Shown: one piece after another, positions 37,813 through 46,606 of the stretch
Layout: each line of letters begins with the position of its first letter
How positions within the stretch are numbered: position 1 is the first letter of the stretch
Source: Hyphomonas jannaschiana VP2
Lineage (GTDB): Bacteria; Pseudomonadota; Alphaproteobacteria; Caulobacterales; Hyphomonadaceae
Length of the DNA: 64,000 nt
Assembly: GCF_000685215.1 (NCBI RefSeq)
Contig: NZ_ARYJ01000006.1
Coordinates: 173,977 to 237,976 of the forward strand
Reading direction: 5' to 3'
Made by a program: the position numbers and the translations under genes
Notes under the pieces: generated by a model
The model's database searches: none
Told to the model about the DNA's origin: nothing
Seen by the model: the letters and a program-made list of their open reading frames with translations, nothing else

Positions 37813-39111
37813 TCAGCCCGCATGCCCGGCGAAGAGCTGATAAGGCAGCGCGCCGACGACGGCTGCCGAGAGGCAGGTCGCGAACGTGCCCGCCACCAGG
37901 GTGCGCCAGGACAGGGAGAGGAAGTCATCCCGGCGGCTCGGCTCGATGATCGACAGGCCGCCGATCAGGATGCCCATGGAGCCGAAATTGGCAAAGCCGC
38001 AGACCGCGTGGGCCGTGATCATGCGCGTGCGCGGGTCCATCGCATCCGGCGGCACTTCGGCGAGCTGCAGGAAGGCGACGAATTCGGTCAGCACCGTCTT
38101 CACGCCCATCAGGGAGCCTGACTTCGCCGCCTCCTCCATCGGCACGCCGACCATGTACATCAGCGGCGCAAAGATCCAGCCGAGGATACGCTCGATGGAG
38201 AGCGGTGCGCCGGCAACGTCCGGCAGGGCACCAAGCCCGGCATTGACCAGCCAGAGCAGCGCCAGCGCCGCAATCAGCATTGTCGCGATGTTGAACACGA
38301 TCTGCAGCCCGTCGGTCGCCCCGCGCGAGAAGGCATCCATCGTTGAGGCGTAGTTGAAGTCCGGCTCTTTCATGCGCTCGGTCGCCGGGGTGGTTTCCGG
38401 AATCATGGTGAGCGCGACGGCGACAGCTGCGGGCGCAGCCATGATGGACGCGGTCAGCAGCTGGGCCAGCGGGTTCGCCATCTTGCCTTCAAGGAACGAG
38501 CCGTACACGACGAGGACCGAGCCCGCGATGGTCGCAAAACCGGCTGTCATCATGATCAGCAGTTCCGACCGCGTCATGCCCTTGATGTAGGGCCGGATGA
38601 GAACCGGCGCCTCGGTCATGCCCATGAAGACGTTGGCGGAAACGGCCAGCGACGTCGCTCCGCCAAGGCCCATGCCCCGCCGGAAGATGAAGGCGAAGCC
38701 GTTCGTGATCCATTTCAGGATGCCCCAGTGCCAGAGCATCGCCGACAGGGCGGCCACGACGATCACGATGGGCAGGATCTGGAAGAAGAAGAGTGGCGGG
38801 GGCGTGCCATCCATCAGCTCGGCCCCGGCGACATTGTCCCCGACATAGCCGAACACGAAGCCGGTGCCCGCGCGCGTCGCCGCCTGAAGGCCGTCGACCA
38901 CATCATTGGCGCGGAACAGGATGGAGCGGATGAAGGGAATGCCGAACAGGATCAGCGCGAAAACGAACTGCATCACGGTGGCGCCGATGACGACCTTCCA
39001 CGGGAACAGTTTGCGCTTTTCAGACCAGGCCCAGCAAAGGCCGTAGATCATGGCGATGCCGAGCAACGCACGGGCATTGTCCCAGCCCCATTCGAAACCC
39101 ATGATGTTCAT
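37813..39111 (-). CDS. nupC: Concentrative nucleoside transporter (CNT/NupC family)
   Basis: A 432-residue inner-membrane transporter of the CNT family, which imports nucleosides with protons or sodium. It has many hydrophobic segments and the family blocks G-M-T-E-A-P-V-L-I-R-P-Y, M-T-A-G-F-A-T-I-A-G-S-V, V-P-M-E-E-A and G-F-A-N-F-G-S. The length is typical. It lies 100 bp upstream of a TonB-dependent receptor on the same strand, suggesting that outer- and inner-membrane uptake may be coupled. Confidence 0.94.
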   Translation of the reverse strand: MNIMGFEWGWDNARALLGIAMIYGLCWAWSEKRKLFPWKVVIGATVMQFVFALILFGIPFIRSILFRANDVVDGLQAATRAGTGFVFGYVGDNVAGAELMDGTPPPLFFFQILPIVIVVAALSAMLWHWGILKWITNGFAFIFRRGMGLGGATSLAVSANVFMGMTEAPVLIRPYIKGMTRSELLIMMTAGFATIAGSVLVVYGSFLEGKMANPLAQLLTASIMAAPAAVAVALTMIPETTPATERMKEPDFNYASTMDAFSRGATDGLQIVFNIATMLIAALALLWLVNAGLGALPDVAGAPLSIERILGWIFAPLMYMVGVPMEEAAKSGSLMGVKTVLTEFVAFLQLAEVPPDAMDPRTRMITAHAVCGFANFGSMGILIGGLSIIEPSRRDDFLSLSWRTLVAGTFATCLSAAVVGALPYQLFAGHAG

Positions 39112-39269
39112 CCCGGCCCAGTCTCCCTTCCCCGAAGATATGAGCCTTATGGATTAAACGTGACATCGCCGCAGGGAAAGCTTTCATGTGTGCGGCGGGT
39201 GCAATGCGCGGTTCCTGGCGGTCCCGCAGGCGCCCGGCCGGCCAACCGCACATGAGACTCAACCTTCAT

Positions 39270-39298
39270 TTGACGCAGATACCTGCGGTGGATAGGTT
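39270..39298 (+). promoter_or_regulatory. Candidate promoter of the S10 peptidase gene
   Basis: TTGACG at 39270-39275 and TAGGTT at 39293-39298 are separated by 17 bp, about 75 bp before the peptidase ATG. The spacer contains the short inverted repeat CGCAG-atac-CTGCG. The -35 match is good and the -10 match is weak. Confidence 0.35.
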
Positions 39299-39373
39299 TT
39301 CGCCTTAATATTCAGGCCTCTGGCGCCGTCTCCTGAGAGACAAACCGCCCGTCGCCCAGGAGAACAGACCCGA

Positions 39374-40912
39374 ATGAAACTGCGTGCTCTTTTCATGGCT
39401 GCCCTCATGGCCATGGCCGCCCCCGCTTTTGCCGAAACCGACAGCGCCGAAACGGCGAAGGAGACCGAAGCCAGGCCAGTCCCCGAACCGGTCATGTTCG
39501 TCACCCAGCACTCCGGCACGTTCGGCCGCCAGAAGGTGAACTACAAGGTCGAGGCAGGCGAGACGCAGATCAGGAATGACGAAGGCAAGCCGGCGGCGAG
39601 CCTGTTCACCATTTCCTACATTCAGGATAATGCCGGTCCGAACCGCCCGGTCACCTTCGTGTTCAATGGCGGGCCGGGCTCTGCCTCGGTCTGGCTGCAT
39701 CTCGGCCTGCTGGGGCCGAAACGCGTCGTGGTGGCGAGCGATGCTGACGCGGATGACGGCGCCGCGCCCTACCGGATGGTGGACAATCCTCTGTCGATCC
39801 TTGACCAGACTGACCTTGTCTTCATCGACCCGGTCGGCACCGGCTTCAGCCAGGCCATCGGCGAAGGCGAGAACAAGGATTACTGGAGCGAAGCGGGCGA
39901 CAAGGAATCCATCGCCGAAGTCATCCGCATCTGGATCACGAAGCACAAACGCTGGAACGCGCCGAAATACCTGATCGGCGAAAGCTTCGGCACGACGCGC
40001 GCGGCGTATCTTGCCAATGAGCTGACGGTCGGCGACGTGGACATTGCCCTCAACGGCATCGTGCTGATCTCGCAGGCGCTGGACTATGAAGGTTCCACCT
40101 CCGTCCACGACAATGTCTATTCCTACGTCACCTACCTGCCCTCCATGGCAGCCGTGGCCCAGTATCATGGCCGTGCCGGGCAAGGCATTCCGCAGGCGGA
40201 CTTCCTGGCTGAGGCCCGCGCCTTTGCACGCGACGAATATGGCCCGGCCCTCTGGAAAGGCGACCGGCTGAGCCCGGAGGAGCGCGCCTATATCCGTGAC
40301 AAGCTCGTCTATTTCACCGGGCTCGATCCGCAATATGTCGAGACGTCGAACCTGCGCATCCTGATGCACCGGTTCCAGAAAGAGCTGCTGCGCGACGAGG
40401 GCGTGGCGCTCGGCCGGCTCGACGGGCGTTATCTGGGCGATGAGGCCGACGACATTGCCGAAGGCCCGGAAGATGACGTGGCGAGCTATGCGGTCAGCTC
40501 GGCCTATTCGGCCCTGATGAACCAGTATCTCGCCACCGATCTCGGCGTTGAGATGGACCGGCCTTACATGGTCTCCAGCCCGGATGCAGGCGAGCAATGG
40601 AACTTCCGCGACGTGCCGGAAGGCCAGTACTGGGAACCGCACTATGTGAATGCCGGGCGCAAGCTGACCACCGCCATGCGCCACAATACCGGTCTGAACG
40701 TCATGGTCGCCAGCGGCTATTACGACCTGATCTGCCCCTTCTTCGACGCGGAGATCACCTTCGCACGCTATGGCATCCCGCAGGACCGGGTCGACATGAC
40801 CTACTATCAGGGCGGCCACATGATGTACCTGAACGAAGGCGCGCTGGATGCTCTGGTGAAGGATATTCGCAGCTTCTACGCCGGACAGCTGGAAGACCAA
40901 CGGCCGGATTAA
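39374..40912 (+). CDS. S10-family serine carboxypeptidase-like protein
   Basis: A 512-residue exported peptidase with a clear signal peptide (M-K-L-R-A-L-F followed by an Ala/Met core ending A-F-A). Carboxypeptidase-Y-like motifs are N-G-G-P-G-S-A-S near residue 98, the nucleophile G-E-S-F-G-T-T near 203, the Asp in Y-Y-D-L near 452, and the His in G-G-H-M-M near 479. The enzyme would remove C-terminal residues from peptides in the periplasm. The gene stands alone and ends in a G+C-rich hairpin. Confidence 0.93.
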   Translation: MKLRALFMAALMAMAAPAFAETDSAETAKETEARPVPEPVMFVTQHSGTFGRQKVNYKVEAGETQIRNDEGKPAASLFTISYIQDNAGPNRPVTFVFNGGPGSASVWLHLGLLGPKRVVVASDADADDGAAPYRMVDNPLSILDQTDLVFIDPVGTGFSQAIGEGENKDYWSEAGDKESIAEVIRIWITKHKRWNAPKYLIGESFGTTRAAYLANELTVGDVDIALNGIVLISQALDYEGSTSVHDNVYSYVTYLPSMAAVAQYHGRAGQGIPQADFLAEARAFARDEYGPALWKGDRLSPEERAYIRDKLVYFTGLDPQYVETSNLRILMHRFQKELLRDEGVALGRLDGRYLGDEADDIAEGPEDDVASYAVSSAYSALMNQYLATDLGVEMDRPYMVSSPDAGEQWNFRDVPEGQYWEPHYVNAGRKLTTAMRHNTGLNVMVASGYYDLICPFFDAEITFARYGIPQDRVDMTYYQGGHMMYLNEGALDALVKDIRSFYAGQLEDQRPD

Positions 40913-40926
40913 AGCCCGATAAAAAA

Positions 40927-40955
40927 CGCCCCTGGCAAATTGCCGGGGGCGCTTT
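40927..40955 (+). terminator. Terminator-like hairpin after the S10 peptidase gene
   Basis: A 10-bp stem (CGCCCCTGGC with GCCGGGGGCG, one G-T pair) with loop AAATT is followed by a short CTTTC on the plus strand and by GTTTTTT on the minus strand. It probably stops both the peptidase transcript and the convergent VOC transcript. Confidence 0.7.
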
Positions 40956-40975
40956 CATGAGAATCGAAAACCGGA

Positions 40976-41344
40976 TCAGCCCAGTTTGCAGACGCAGATC
41001 TTGTTGCCGTCCGGGTCGCGGAAATAGGCGCCGTAGAAAGTCGGCATGCGCTGGCCGGGGGCACCTTCGTCCTGTGCGCCGAGTTCGATGGCCTTGTTGT
41101 AGACCTTGTCGACGGTGGCAGCGTCGGGCGCAGCAATCGCCGGCATCACGCCATTGCCGCAGCTGGCCGCCTTTTCGTCGTACGGGCCACCAATTGCCAG
41201 CATGGGCGCGCCCGGACCTGTGCCATAGAAATAGAGGCGGCCATTGTTGAAGACCTGTTTGGCCCCCATCTCCCCCAGAACCGCGTCGTAAAAGGCGCAG
41301 GCCTTGGCCGTATCATTGGAGCCGAGCGTGACATAAGCGAGCAT
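40976..41344 (-). CDS. VOC-family (glyoxalase-like) protein
   Basis: A 122-residue vicinal-oxygen-chelate fold protein with two beta-alpha-beta-beta-beta units. The first begins L-A-Y-V-T-L-G-S-N-D with the A-F-Y-D-A-V-L helix, and the second ends Y-F-R-D-P-D-G-N-K-I-C-V. The usual metal-binding His of glyoxalase I at the first strand is absent (Val/Thr instead), so the substrate and metal are uncertain. It is divergent from an SDR gene. Confidence 0.88.
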   Translation of the reverse strand: MLAYVTLGSNDTAKACAFYDAVLGEMGAKQVFNNGRLYFYGTGPGAPMLAIGGPYDEKAASCGNGVMPAIAAPDAATVDKVYNKAIELGAQDEGAPGQRMPTFYGAYFRDPDGNKICVCKLG

Positions 41345-41429
41345 GTTGTTTCCTCCTCTGGTGCATTCCAGAATGGAACCGATACACGCCGCGACAACAC
41401 GCGCAAGGTATGACGCAGGGGAGATGCTT

Positions 41430-41447
41430 GACGTTCACGTGAGCGTC
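41430..41447. promoter_or_regulatory. 18-bp palindromic operator candidate
   Basis: GACGTTCACGTGAGCGTC is a palindrome with one mismatched pair and a perfect TCACGTGA core. It overlaps a TTGACG -35-like hexamer, 37 bp before the SDR start and 86 bp before the divergent VOC start. The layout fits a repressor site for the beta-oxidation SDR. It resembles the ACGT-containing sites of regulators of fatty-acid and branched-chain amino-acid breakdown, but the regulator is unknown. Confidence 0.45.
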
Positions 41448-41483
41448 TGGTGTGAAACCCCCAGACTTTTCAGGAGAAAGCCC

Positions 41484-42407
41484 ATGTCTGACATCCGTTT
41501 TGACGGCCGTGTTGCCATTGTCACCGGCGCTGGTGGCGGTCTTGGCCGCTGCCATGCCCTCGAACTCGCCCGCCGCGGCGCAAAAGTCGTCGTCAACGAC
41601 CTTGGCGCTTCCATGGACGGTTCGGGCGGCAGCTCCGAAGCGGCTGAAGCTGTCGTCAAGGAAATCGAAGCGCTGGGTGGCGAAGCCATCTCCAACGGTT
41701 CGTCCGTCGCCGACGAGGCCGGCGTGCAGAAAATGATCGATGACACGATGGCCAAATGGGGCCGCATCGACATCCTCATCGCCAATGCCGGCATCCTGCG
41801 CGACAAGTCCTTCTCCAAGATGACGACCCAGGACATCGACCTGGTCCTCGCCGTTCACCTGCGCGGCACCTTCCTGCCGGTCCACGCTGCCTGGAACATC
41901 ATGAAGGAGCAGAACTACGGACGGATCGTCGTGACCACCTCCTCCACCGGCCTCTACGGCAATTTCGGCCAGGCGAACTATGGCGCCGGCAAGCTGGGCG
42001 TGGTCGGCATGATGAACACGCTGAAAATCGAAGGCGCGAAGAACGACATCAAGATCAACGCCGTCTGCCCGGTCGCCGCGACCCGCATGACCGAAGGCCT
42101 GATGCCGCCGGAAGCGCTGGAGCAGCTGAAGCCGGAATATGTCACGCCGGGCGTGATGAACCTGGTGAAAGACGACGCCCCGACCGGCATGATCCTGTCG
42201 GCTGGCGCCGGTGCCTTCTCGATGGCCCGCATCGTCGAAACCCGCGGTGCCTATGTCGGCCAGGGCGAAGAGCTCACCGCCGAGGCCGTCGCCGCGAAAT
42301 GGGGCGAAATCACCGACACGAGCAAGACGCTCGACGCCTTCACCTCCGGCGGCCAGCACGGCGCGAACATGTTCTCGCTTGTCGCTGAAGGCAAAGGCAA
42401 GGGCTGA
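41484..42407 (+). CDS. Multifunctional-enzyme-2-type (3R)-hydroxyacyl-CoA dehydrogenase (SDR)
   Basis: A 307-residue SDR of the kind fused in peroxisomal multifunctional enzyme type 2. TGAGGGLG is at residues 14-21, followed by the family-specific V-N-D-L-G-A-S block, N-A-G-I-L-R-D-K-S-F, S153, and Y166-G-A-G-K170, with a C-terminal extension of about 50 residues beyond a plain SDR. It would oxidise (3R)-hydroxyacyl-CoA. The ATG has an AGGAGA site 10 nt upstream; the frame reaching back to 41343 is not needed. Confidence 0.92.
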   Translation: MSDIRFDGRVAIVTGAGGGLGRCHALELARRGAKVVVNDLGASMDGSGGSSEAAEAVVKEIEALGGEAISNGSSVADEAGVQKMIDDTMAKWGRIDILIANAGILRDKSFSKMTTQDIDLVLAVHLRGTFLPVHAAWNIMKEQNYGRIVVTTSSTGLYGNFGQANYGAGKLGVVGMMNTLKIEGAKNDIKINAVCPVAATRMTEGLMPPEALEQLKPEYVTPGVMNLVKDDAPTGMILSAGAGAFSMARIVETRGAYVGQGEELTAEAVAAKWGEITDTSKTLDAFTSGGQHGANMFSLVAEGKGKG

Positions 42408-42499
42408 GACTGAAGCCTGAGGCGGGAACGCCACCCGCCTCGAAAGCTTGCCAAAAATGACGGCGAGGCGCAGGTTGTTCCCTGAAAAGGAGAACTCCC

Positions 42500-42904
42500 A
42501 TGCGCCTCGCCGTTCTTTTGTTTTTCCCAATGTTTCTAGCCGGTTGCGCATGGTTTCTCGAACCGGGCGTCGTGCCGGACCGCACCGCTCCGCCAGAAGA
42601 CATCTCCACGCCCCAGGATGAAGACGCTACATCGCCGGGCATCCCCGAGGCGGCCGAAGGCGAAATGTGCGGCGGGATCGCGGCCATCCAATGCGAAAGC
42701 GGGCTGACCTGTATCTATGAAGATGGTGCCTGCCACGCCATCGCGGATGCCGCTGGCACCTGCAGGAAAGCCGGACCGTTCTGCACCAAGGAATACCGCC
42801 CGGTCTGCGGATGCGATGGCGAAACCTATGGCAATCGCTGCGAAGCCTATGCCGAGGGCGTCAGCGTCGCCTATCCCGGCGAGTGCAAGGTGAAAGAGAG
42901 CTGA
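42500..42904 (+). CDS. Kazal-domain lipoprotein (putative protease inhibitor)
   Basis: A 134-residue secreted lipoprotein with lipobox L-A-G-C16 and an acidic Pro/Glu/Asp linker (20-55). A first Cys-rich module (C57, C65, C71, C78, C88) is followed by a Kazal-type module with C95, P-V-C-G-C-D-G-E-T-Y-G-N-R-C (101-114) and C129. Kazal domains are compact serine-protease inhibitors, common in animals and scattered in bacteria. A cell-surface inhibitor of self or foreign proteases is a reasonable inference. A GGAGAAC site precedes the ATG and a strong terminator follows. Confidence 0.87.
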   Translation: MRLAVLLFFPMFLAGCAWFLEPGVVPDRTAPPEDISTPQDEDATSPGIPEAAEGEMCGGIAAIQCESGLTCIYEDGACHAIADAAGTCRKAGPFCTKEYRPVCGCDGETYGNRCEAYAEGVSVAYPGECKVKES

Positions 42905-42934
42905 CAGCAAAGCCTCACGCTCACGGATGAAGAA

Positions 42935-42969
42935 AGGCCCGTACTCCTCTGGAATACGGGCCCTTTTTT
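42935..42969. terminator. Intrinsic terminator between convergent genes
   Basis: The arms GGCCCGTACTCC (42936-42947) and GGAATACGGGCC (42951-42962) pair with one mismatch-type wobble and a 3-base loop, followed by TTTTTT on the plus strand. On the minus strand the stem is followed by only a short TTTC, so it mainly serves the Kazal lipoprotein gene. Confidence 0.85.
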
Positions 42970-42984
42970 CATTCTGCGTGCAGA

Positions 42985-43587
42985 CTATTCAGCGCTCTTC
43001 ATCGCCTTGAGGTACATGGAGTTCTTTGGCTTCGAGAAGACGCGCTCCACCATCGGCTCAAAGAATTCCAGTGGCTCGCTTTCATAGTCCGGATCGAAGG
43101 CCGCCTGGTCGTATTTGTGGCAGAACTCGGCACAACGCTGATAGTGCGGGCTGTCCTTGAACTGTTCGCGCATGTTCTTGTCGAGGCCGAGATACTCGAA
43201 GAAATAATAGCCTTGGAAGGCGCCGTGATTGGCGACCATCCAGAGATTTTCCTCCGACACGAACGGCTTCAGGATCGCGGCCGCCACGTCCGGATGGTTC
43301 ATGCTGCCAAGCGTGTCACCAATGTCGTGCAGCAGCGCACAGACAACATATTCCTCATCCCGGCCGTCGCGGTGGGCGCGGGTCGCCGTCTGCAGCGAGT
43401 GCTCCAGCCGGTCGATGGGGAAACCACCGAAATCGCCATCCAGCAGACGGAGGTGATCCAGCACGCGCTTGGCGAGGCCCTTGTTGAAGATCCTGGAATG
43501 CTCCGCGATGATTTCCCAGTCTTCCTTGGTGCCCTCCAGCATTTCGCGGAATTTTGCGCGTTCGCCTACGGCGTGTCCGTCAGCCAT
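42985..43587 (-). CDS. HD-domain protein
   Basis: A 200-residue protein with a complete HD metal-site set: the His in L-E-H-S-L-Q, H-D in L-L-H-D-I-G-D, the His in M-N-H-P-D and a later N-H-G-A-F-Q-G-Y-Y-F. The Gln three residues after the first His and the Y-Y-F-F block resemble HD-fold diiron oxygenases (PhnZ-like) as well as phosphohydrolases, so either activity is possible. There is no signal peptide. The gene has its own start region and converges on the Kazal lipoprotein gene. Confidence 0.82.
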   Translation of the reverse strand: MADGHAVGERAKFREMLEGTKEDWEIIAEHSRIFNKGLAKRVLDHLRLLDGDFGGFPIDRLEHSLQTATRAHRDGRDEEYVVCALLHDIGDTLGSMNHPDVAAAILKPFVSEENLWMVANHGAFQGYYFFEYLGLDKNMREQFKDSPHYQRCAEFCHKYDQAAFDPDYESEPLEFFEPMVERVFSKPKNSMYLKAMKSAE

Positions 43588-43660
43588 CTCATTTCCTCCG
43601 GTTTCTTGTTGTCTCGCGGCAGGATAGCCCCGCCGCGAGAGAGTTCCAATCCCCGTCCCG

Positions 43661-45241
43661 TCAGATCGGCGGCGCAGCCGAAGGCGGAACGTCAGAATCT
43701 TCCTCGTGCACCTCGATCAGGCCAAGGCCGACATGGCTGCGCTTACGGCTGTAGAAGAAGTAGATCGCGAGTCCGATCGCGCCCCAGACCGGCAACACCA
43801 TCTTCGCCACGAATGGCAGGTTCAGATAAAGGCCAAGGCAGCCAATCGCCGCGATCGGGGCGATCACCCAGACGAATGGGGTGCGGAACGGGCGGAAGCG
43901 GTCCGGATCTGTCCGTCGGAGCATCATCACCGCAATCGCAACCATGAAGAAGGCGAACAGCGTGCCGGAGTTCGAAATATCCGCCAGCTGGCCGACCGGG
44001 AAAAAGGCCGCTGCGATGGCCACACAAATCCCGGTGAAGATAGTCATCTTCCACGGCGTCTTGAATTTGGGGTGCACGTCGGCAAGCTTCTCCGGCAGCA
44101 GGCCATCGCGGGCCATGACGAAAAAGATCCGCGTCTGGCCGTAGATCATCATCAGGATGACGGATGGCAGGGCGATGGAGGCCGCGAGGCCGACGAGGTT
44201 GCCGATTATGGGGAAGCCGACAATACGGAGCGTCTCGGCAAGTGCTTCGTCCGAACAGACGATTGGTGCCTCGCCCAGCGCCCTGAGTTCTGTGCAGCGG
44301 GCGGCAAAGCCTGCCCCATCCGGTGGGAGAACTGCGCCGGCAGCATCCCGCACGGGCTGGGCCCCGACGGTTCCAACCACACCGGCCGCAACAAGGAAGT
44401 AGAACACCGTACAGATAGCGAGCGAACCGATCAGGCCGATCGGCACGTTGCGCTGCGGGTTCTTAGTTTCTTCAGCAGCGGTCGAAACCGCATCGAAGCC
44501 GACATAGGCGAAGAAGATGGTCGCCGCCGCCCCGACGACGCCGAGCCCGTCATGCCCCAGCAGGCCGGTTGGCATCAGCGGTGTGAAGTTCTCCCCCTTC
44601 AGGATCGGGAAGCTAAGCACGATAAAAGCCGTCAGTGCCGTGACCTTGATGGCCACCAGAACCGCGTTGACCGAGGCGCTTTCGCTGGTCCCGATGACCA
44701 GAAGCCAGGTCACCACAGCCGCCACCACAATGGCCGGCAGGTTCACCACGCCATGGCTGAAATCGACGTGCGGGATACCGCCTGCGAAGCCCCAGGCGGG
44801 GCCGCTACTGAGCGCCCCGGGCAAGGTAAACCCGGTTAAATTCTCCACGAGGCCCATGACATAGCCGGACCAGCCCACGCACACCGCCGACGCCGCCACG
44901 GCGTATTCGAGGATCAGTGCCCAGCCCACCATCCAGGCCAGAAGCTCGCCCATCACGGCATATGTATAAGTGTAGGCAGAGCCCGACACTGGCACCATAG
45001 AGGCAAGTTCAGAATAGCAGAGCGCGGCCACGGCGCAGACGAAACCTGCAATGACGAAAGAGAACATCATCCCCGGCCCGGCCTTCTGAGCAGCCGCAGC
45101 GGTGAGAACGAAAATACCTGTCCCGATCACGGCCCCGATGCCCAGCATGGTAAGCTGGAAGGCGCCGAGGGATCTGTGCAGGGACTTCTTCTCCGCTGTC
45201 GCAAGGATGGCGTCGAGCGGTTTGATACGGTCGAATATCAT
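43661..45241 (-). CDS. APC-superfamily cationic amino-acid permease
   Basis: A 526-residue inner-membrane permease with about 12 to 14 hydrophobic segments. It contains the APC signature G-I-G-A-V-I-G-T-G-I-F near residue 34, S-G-S-A-Y-T-Y-T-Y and F-A-Y-V-G-F-D-A-V-S-T-A-A-E-E. A hydrophilic loop of about 50 residues with two Cys follows the seventh or eighth helix. It resembles eukaryotic-type CAT transporters and likely imports amino acids. The ATG at 45241 gives the conserved amphipathic N-terminus K-P-L-D; the frame to 45358 is not supported. Confidence 0.93.
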   Translation of the reverse strand: MIFDRIKPLDAILATAEKKSLHRSLGAFQLTMLGIGAVIGTGIFVLTAAAAQKAGPGMMFSFVIAGFVCAVAALCYSELASMVPVSGSAYTYTYAVMGELLAWMVGWALILEYAVAASAVCVGWSGYVMGLVENLTGFTLPGALSSGPAWGFAGGIPHVDFSHGVVNLPAIVVAAVVTWLLVIGTSESASVNAVLVAIKVTALTAFIVLSFPILKGENFTPLMPTGLLGHDGLGVVGAAATIFFAYVGFDAVSTAAEETKNPQRNVPIGLIGSLAICTVFYFLVAAGVVGTVGAQPVRDAAGAVLPPDGAGFAARCTELRALGEAPIVCSDEALAETLRIVGFPIIGNLVGLAASIALPSVILMMIYGQTRIFFVMARDGLLPEKLADVHPKFKTPWKMTIFTGICVAIAAAFFPVGQLADISNSGTLFAFFMVAIAVMMLRRTDPDRFRPFRTPFVWVIAPIAAIGCLGLYLNLPFVAKMVLPVWGAIGLAIYFFYSRKRSHVGLGLIEVHEEDSDVPPSAAPPI

Positions 45242-45358
45242 GGGGAATGCTCCGATAAGCGGCGTTGAGCCTATCCGTAATTCCGGAGGACACAAGCGTT
45301 TCCATACGCAAGACGCCCCTCCGTTTCCGGAGAGGCGTCCCATGTTGCGCACCGACAA

Positions 45359-46420
45359 TCAGTCCCAGAGCGAGCCCAGCGCCAGCTGGTCGACCCAGGT
45401 CTCCCGCATCGGCGCATGCGCCGGTCCGCAACGGCGGCAGACATGCTCGTGCAGGCGCCGGGCAAGGATCCAGCTGGATTCGCCGGTACGGGCCCCTGCC
45501 TTTTCCACGGCATCGACAATGAAGCGCAGGGTGTCTTCCTGCAGATCCGCATTGTCTTTGCCTCTCGCCTCTGCGAGCCGCCAGCCGGCGGTATCCCGGC
45601 GAAGCGCCAGGACGGCCCGCTCGACACCGTCGCGCAGGACGTAGACCGCCATTTGCCCGGCCGCGATGTCGCTGGTGAAATCCCGCAGGCAATTACGGAA
45701 TTCCAGTGCGACCTGTTCCAGCGTTTTTCTGTCGGTGACCCGGGAGAAGGCAGACGGCAGATCCGGCGGAGCCAACGACTTCCCGAACTCGGTCGGCTGA
45801 AGATCTTCCGCCGCCATGTCAAAAAGGCGTTCTGCAGATGCAGCTCGCTCCCACCGGCGCGCGATGGATGCAGTCTGCTCCTTACCGCGGATGCGGACGG
45901 CCAGACGGAAAGCCTCCGCCAGGTCATCTACGGCGCCCTGGCTGTCCGGAATGTGCCGAAGGATTTTCGGCACTCGGAGCAGCACAGGAAGCCTGCGGAT
46001 CAGGTAAAGCTGCGGCGGACGAATCTCATCCGTATGCCGCAGCACCTGCGCCGTATTCTCATCAGAGAAAAGGGACAGGAACAGATCATAATCTGCCGCC
46101 TCCCACAGGGTTTCACCCAGCCGGGACAGTGCTTTCATCAATCCACCCGAGGCTTGTCCGTGCATGAGGTGTTTCGCAACATCTCCATCCCGTCCGTATT
46201 CCACGACCCGCGCAATCTCGTACAAGTCGAGATCACGCGACAGCAGGATCGCCGCCGCATGACGGCGGGCGGACGGCAAGGCTAGAAAGCCCGCATGAGG
46301 TGCCGGCCATGCAATGGCAAGCGCTTCAGCGTGCGCCCCGGCAAGAAACCGGAGCAAGGGCGTCATGGCACCGGCACGGCCATGGAGCCGCACAAGGCGC
46401 CGGGTCATGGGATTGCCCAT
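45359..46420 (-). CDS. Uncharacterised protein with a PcfJ-like C-terminal region
   Basis: A 353-residue soluble protein. The N-terminal two thirds is helical with no recognised domain. The C-terminal part (about 235-300) has L-E-F-R-N-C-L, a short loop, then G-Q-M-A-V-Y-V-L-R-D and W-x-L-A-E-A-R-G-K-D-N-A-D, which resembles the Cys/Asn-containing pattern of PcfJ-like proteins. The end is Cys- and His-rich (H-V-C-R-R-C). The ATG at 46420 is chosen because GGAGG lies 6 nt upstream. It follows rtcB on the same strand after a strong hairpin. The function is unknown and the domain call is tentative. Confidence 0.55.
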   Translation of the reverse strand: MGNPMTRRLVRLHGRAGAMTPLLRFLAGAHAEALAIAWPAPHAGFLALPSARRHAAAILLSRDLDLYEIARVVEYGRDGDVAKHLMHGQASGGLMKALSRLGETLWEAADYDLFLSLFSDENTAQVLRHTDEIRPPQLYLIRRLPVLLRVPKILRHIPDSQGAVDDLAEAFRLAVRIRGKEQTASIARRWERAASAERLFDMAAEDLQPTEFGKSLAPPDLPSAFSRVTDRKTLEQVALEFRNCLRDFTSDIAAGQMAVYVLRDGVERAVLALRRDTAGWRLAEARGKDNADLQEDTLRFIVDAVEKAGARTGESSWILARRLHEHVCRRCGPAHAPMRETWVDQLALGSLWD

Positions 46421-46606
46421 GATCCACCTCCTTCCAGATCGCCCGCAATCCGGAAAGCCGGACACGGACCGATTGAAGTCAGAAAAATTGTGAGGTCAGA
46501 CGCCCACCGGCAAACGCGCGGGGGACGCTGACAGCGCTCCCCATCGACTGAGGAGCAGGATTGTTTTTGCGCAACCGTGCTTCATCTGTTTGGTCCGTTG
46601 GTTGGT

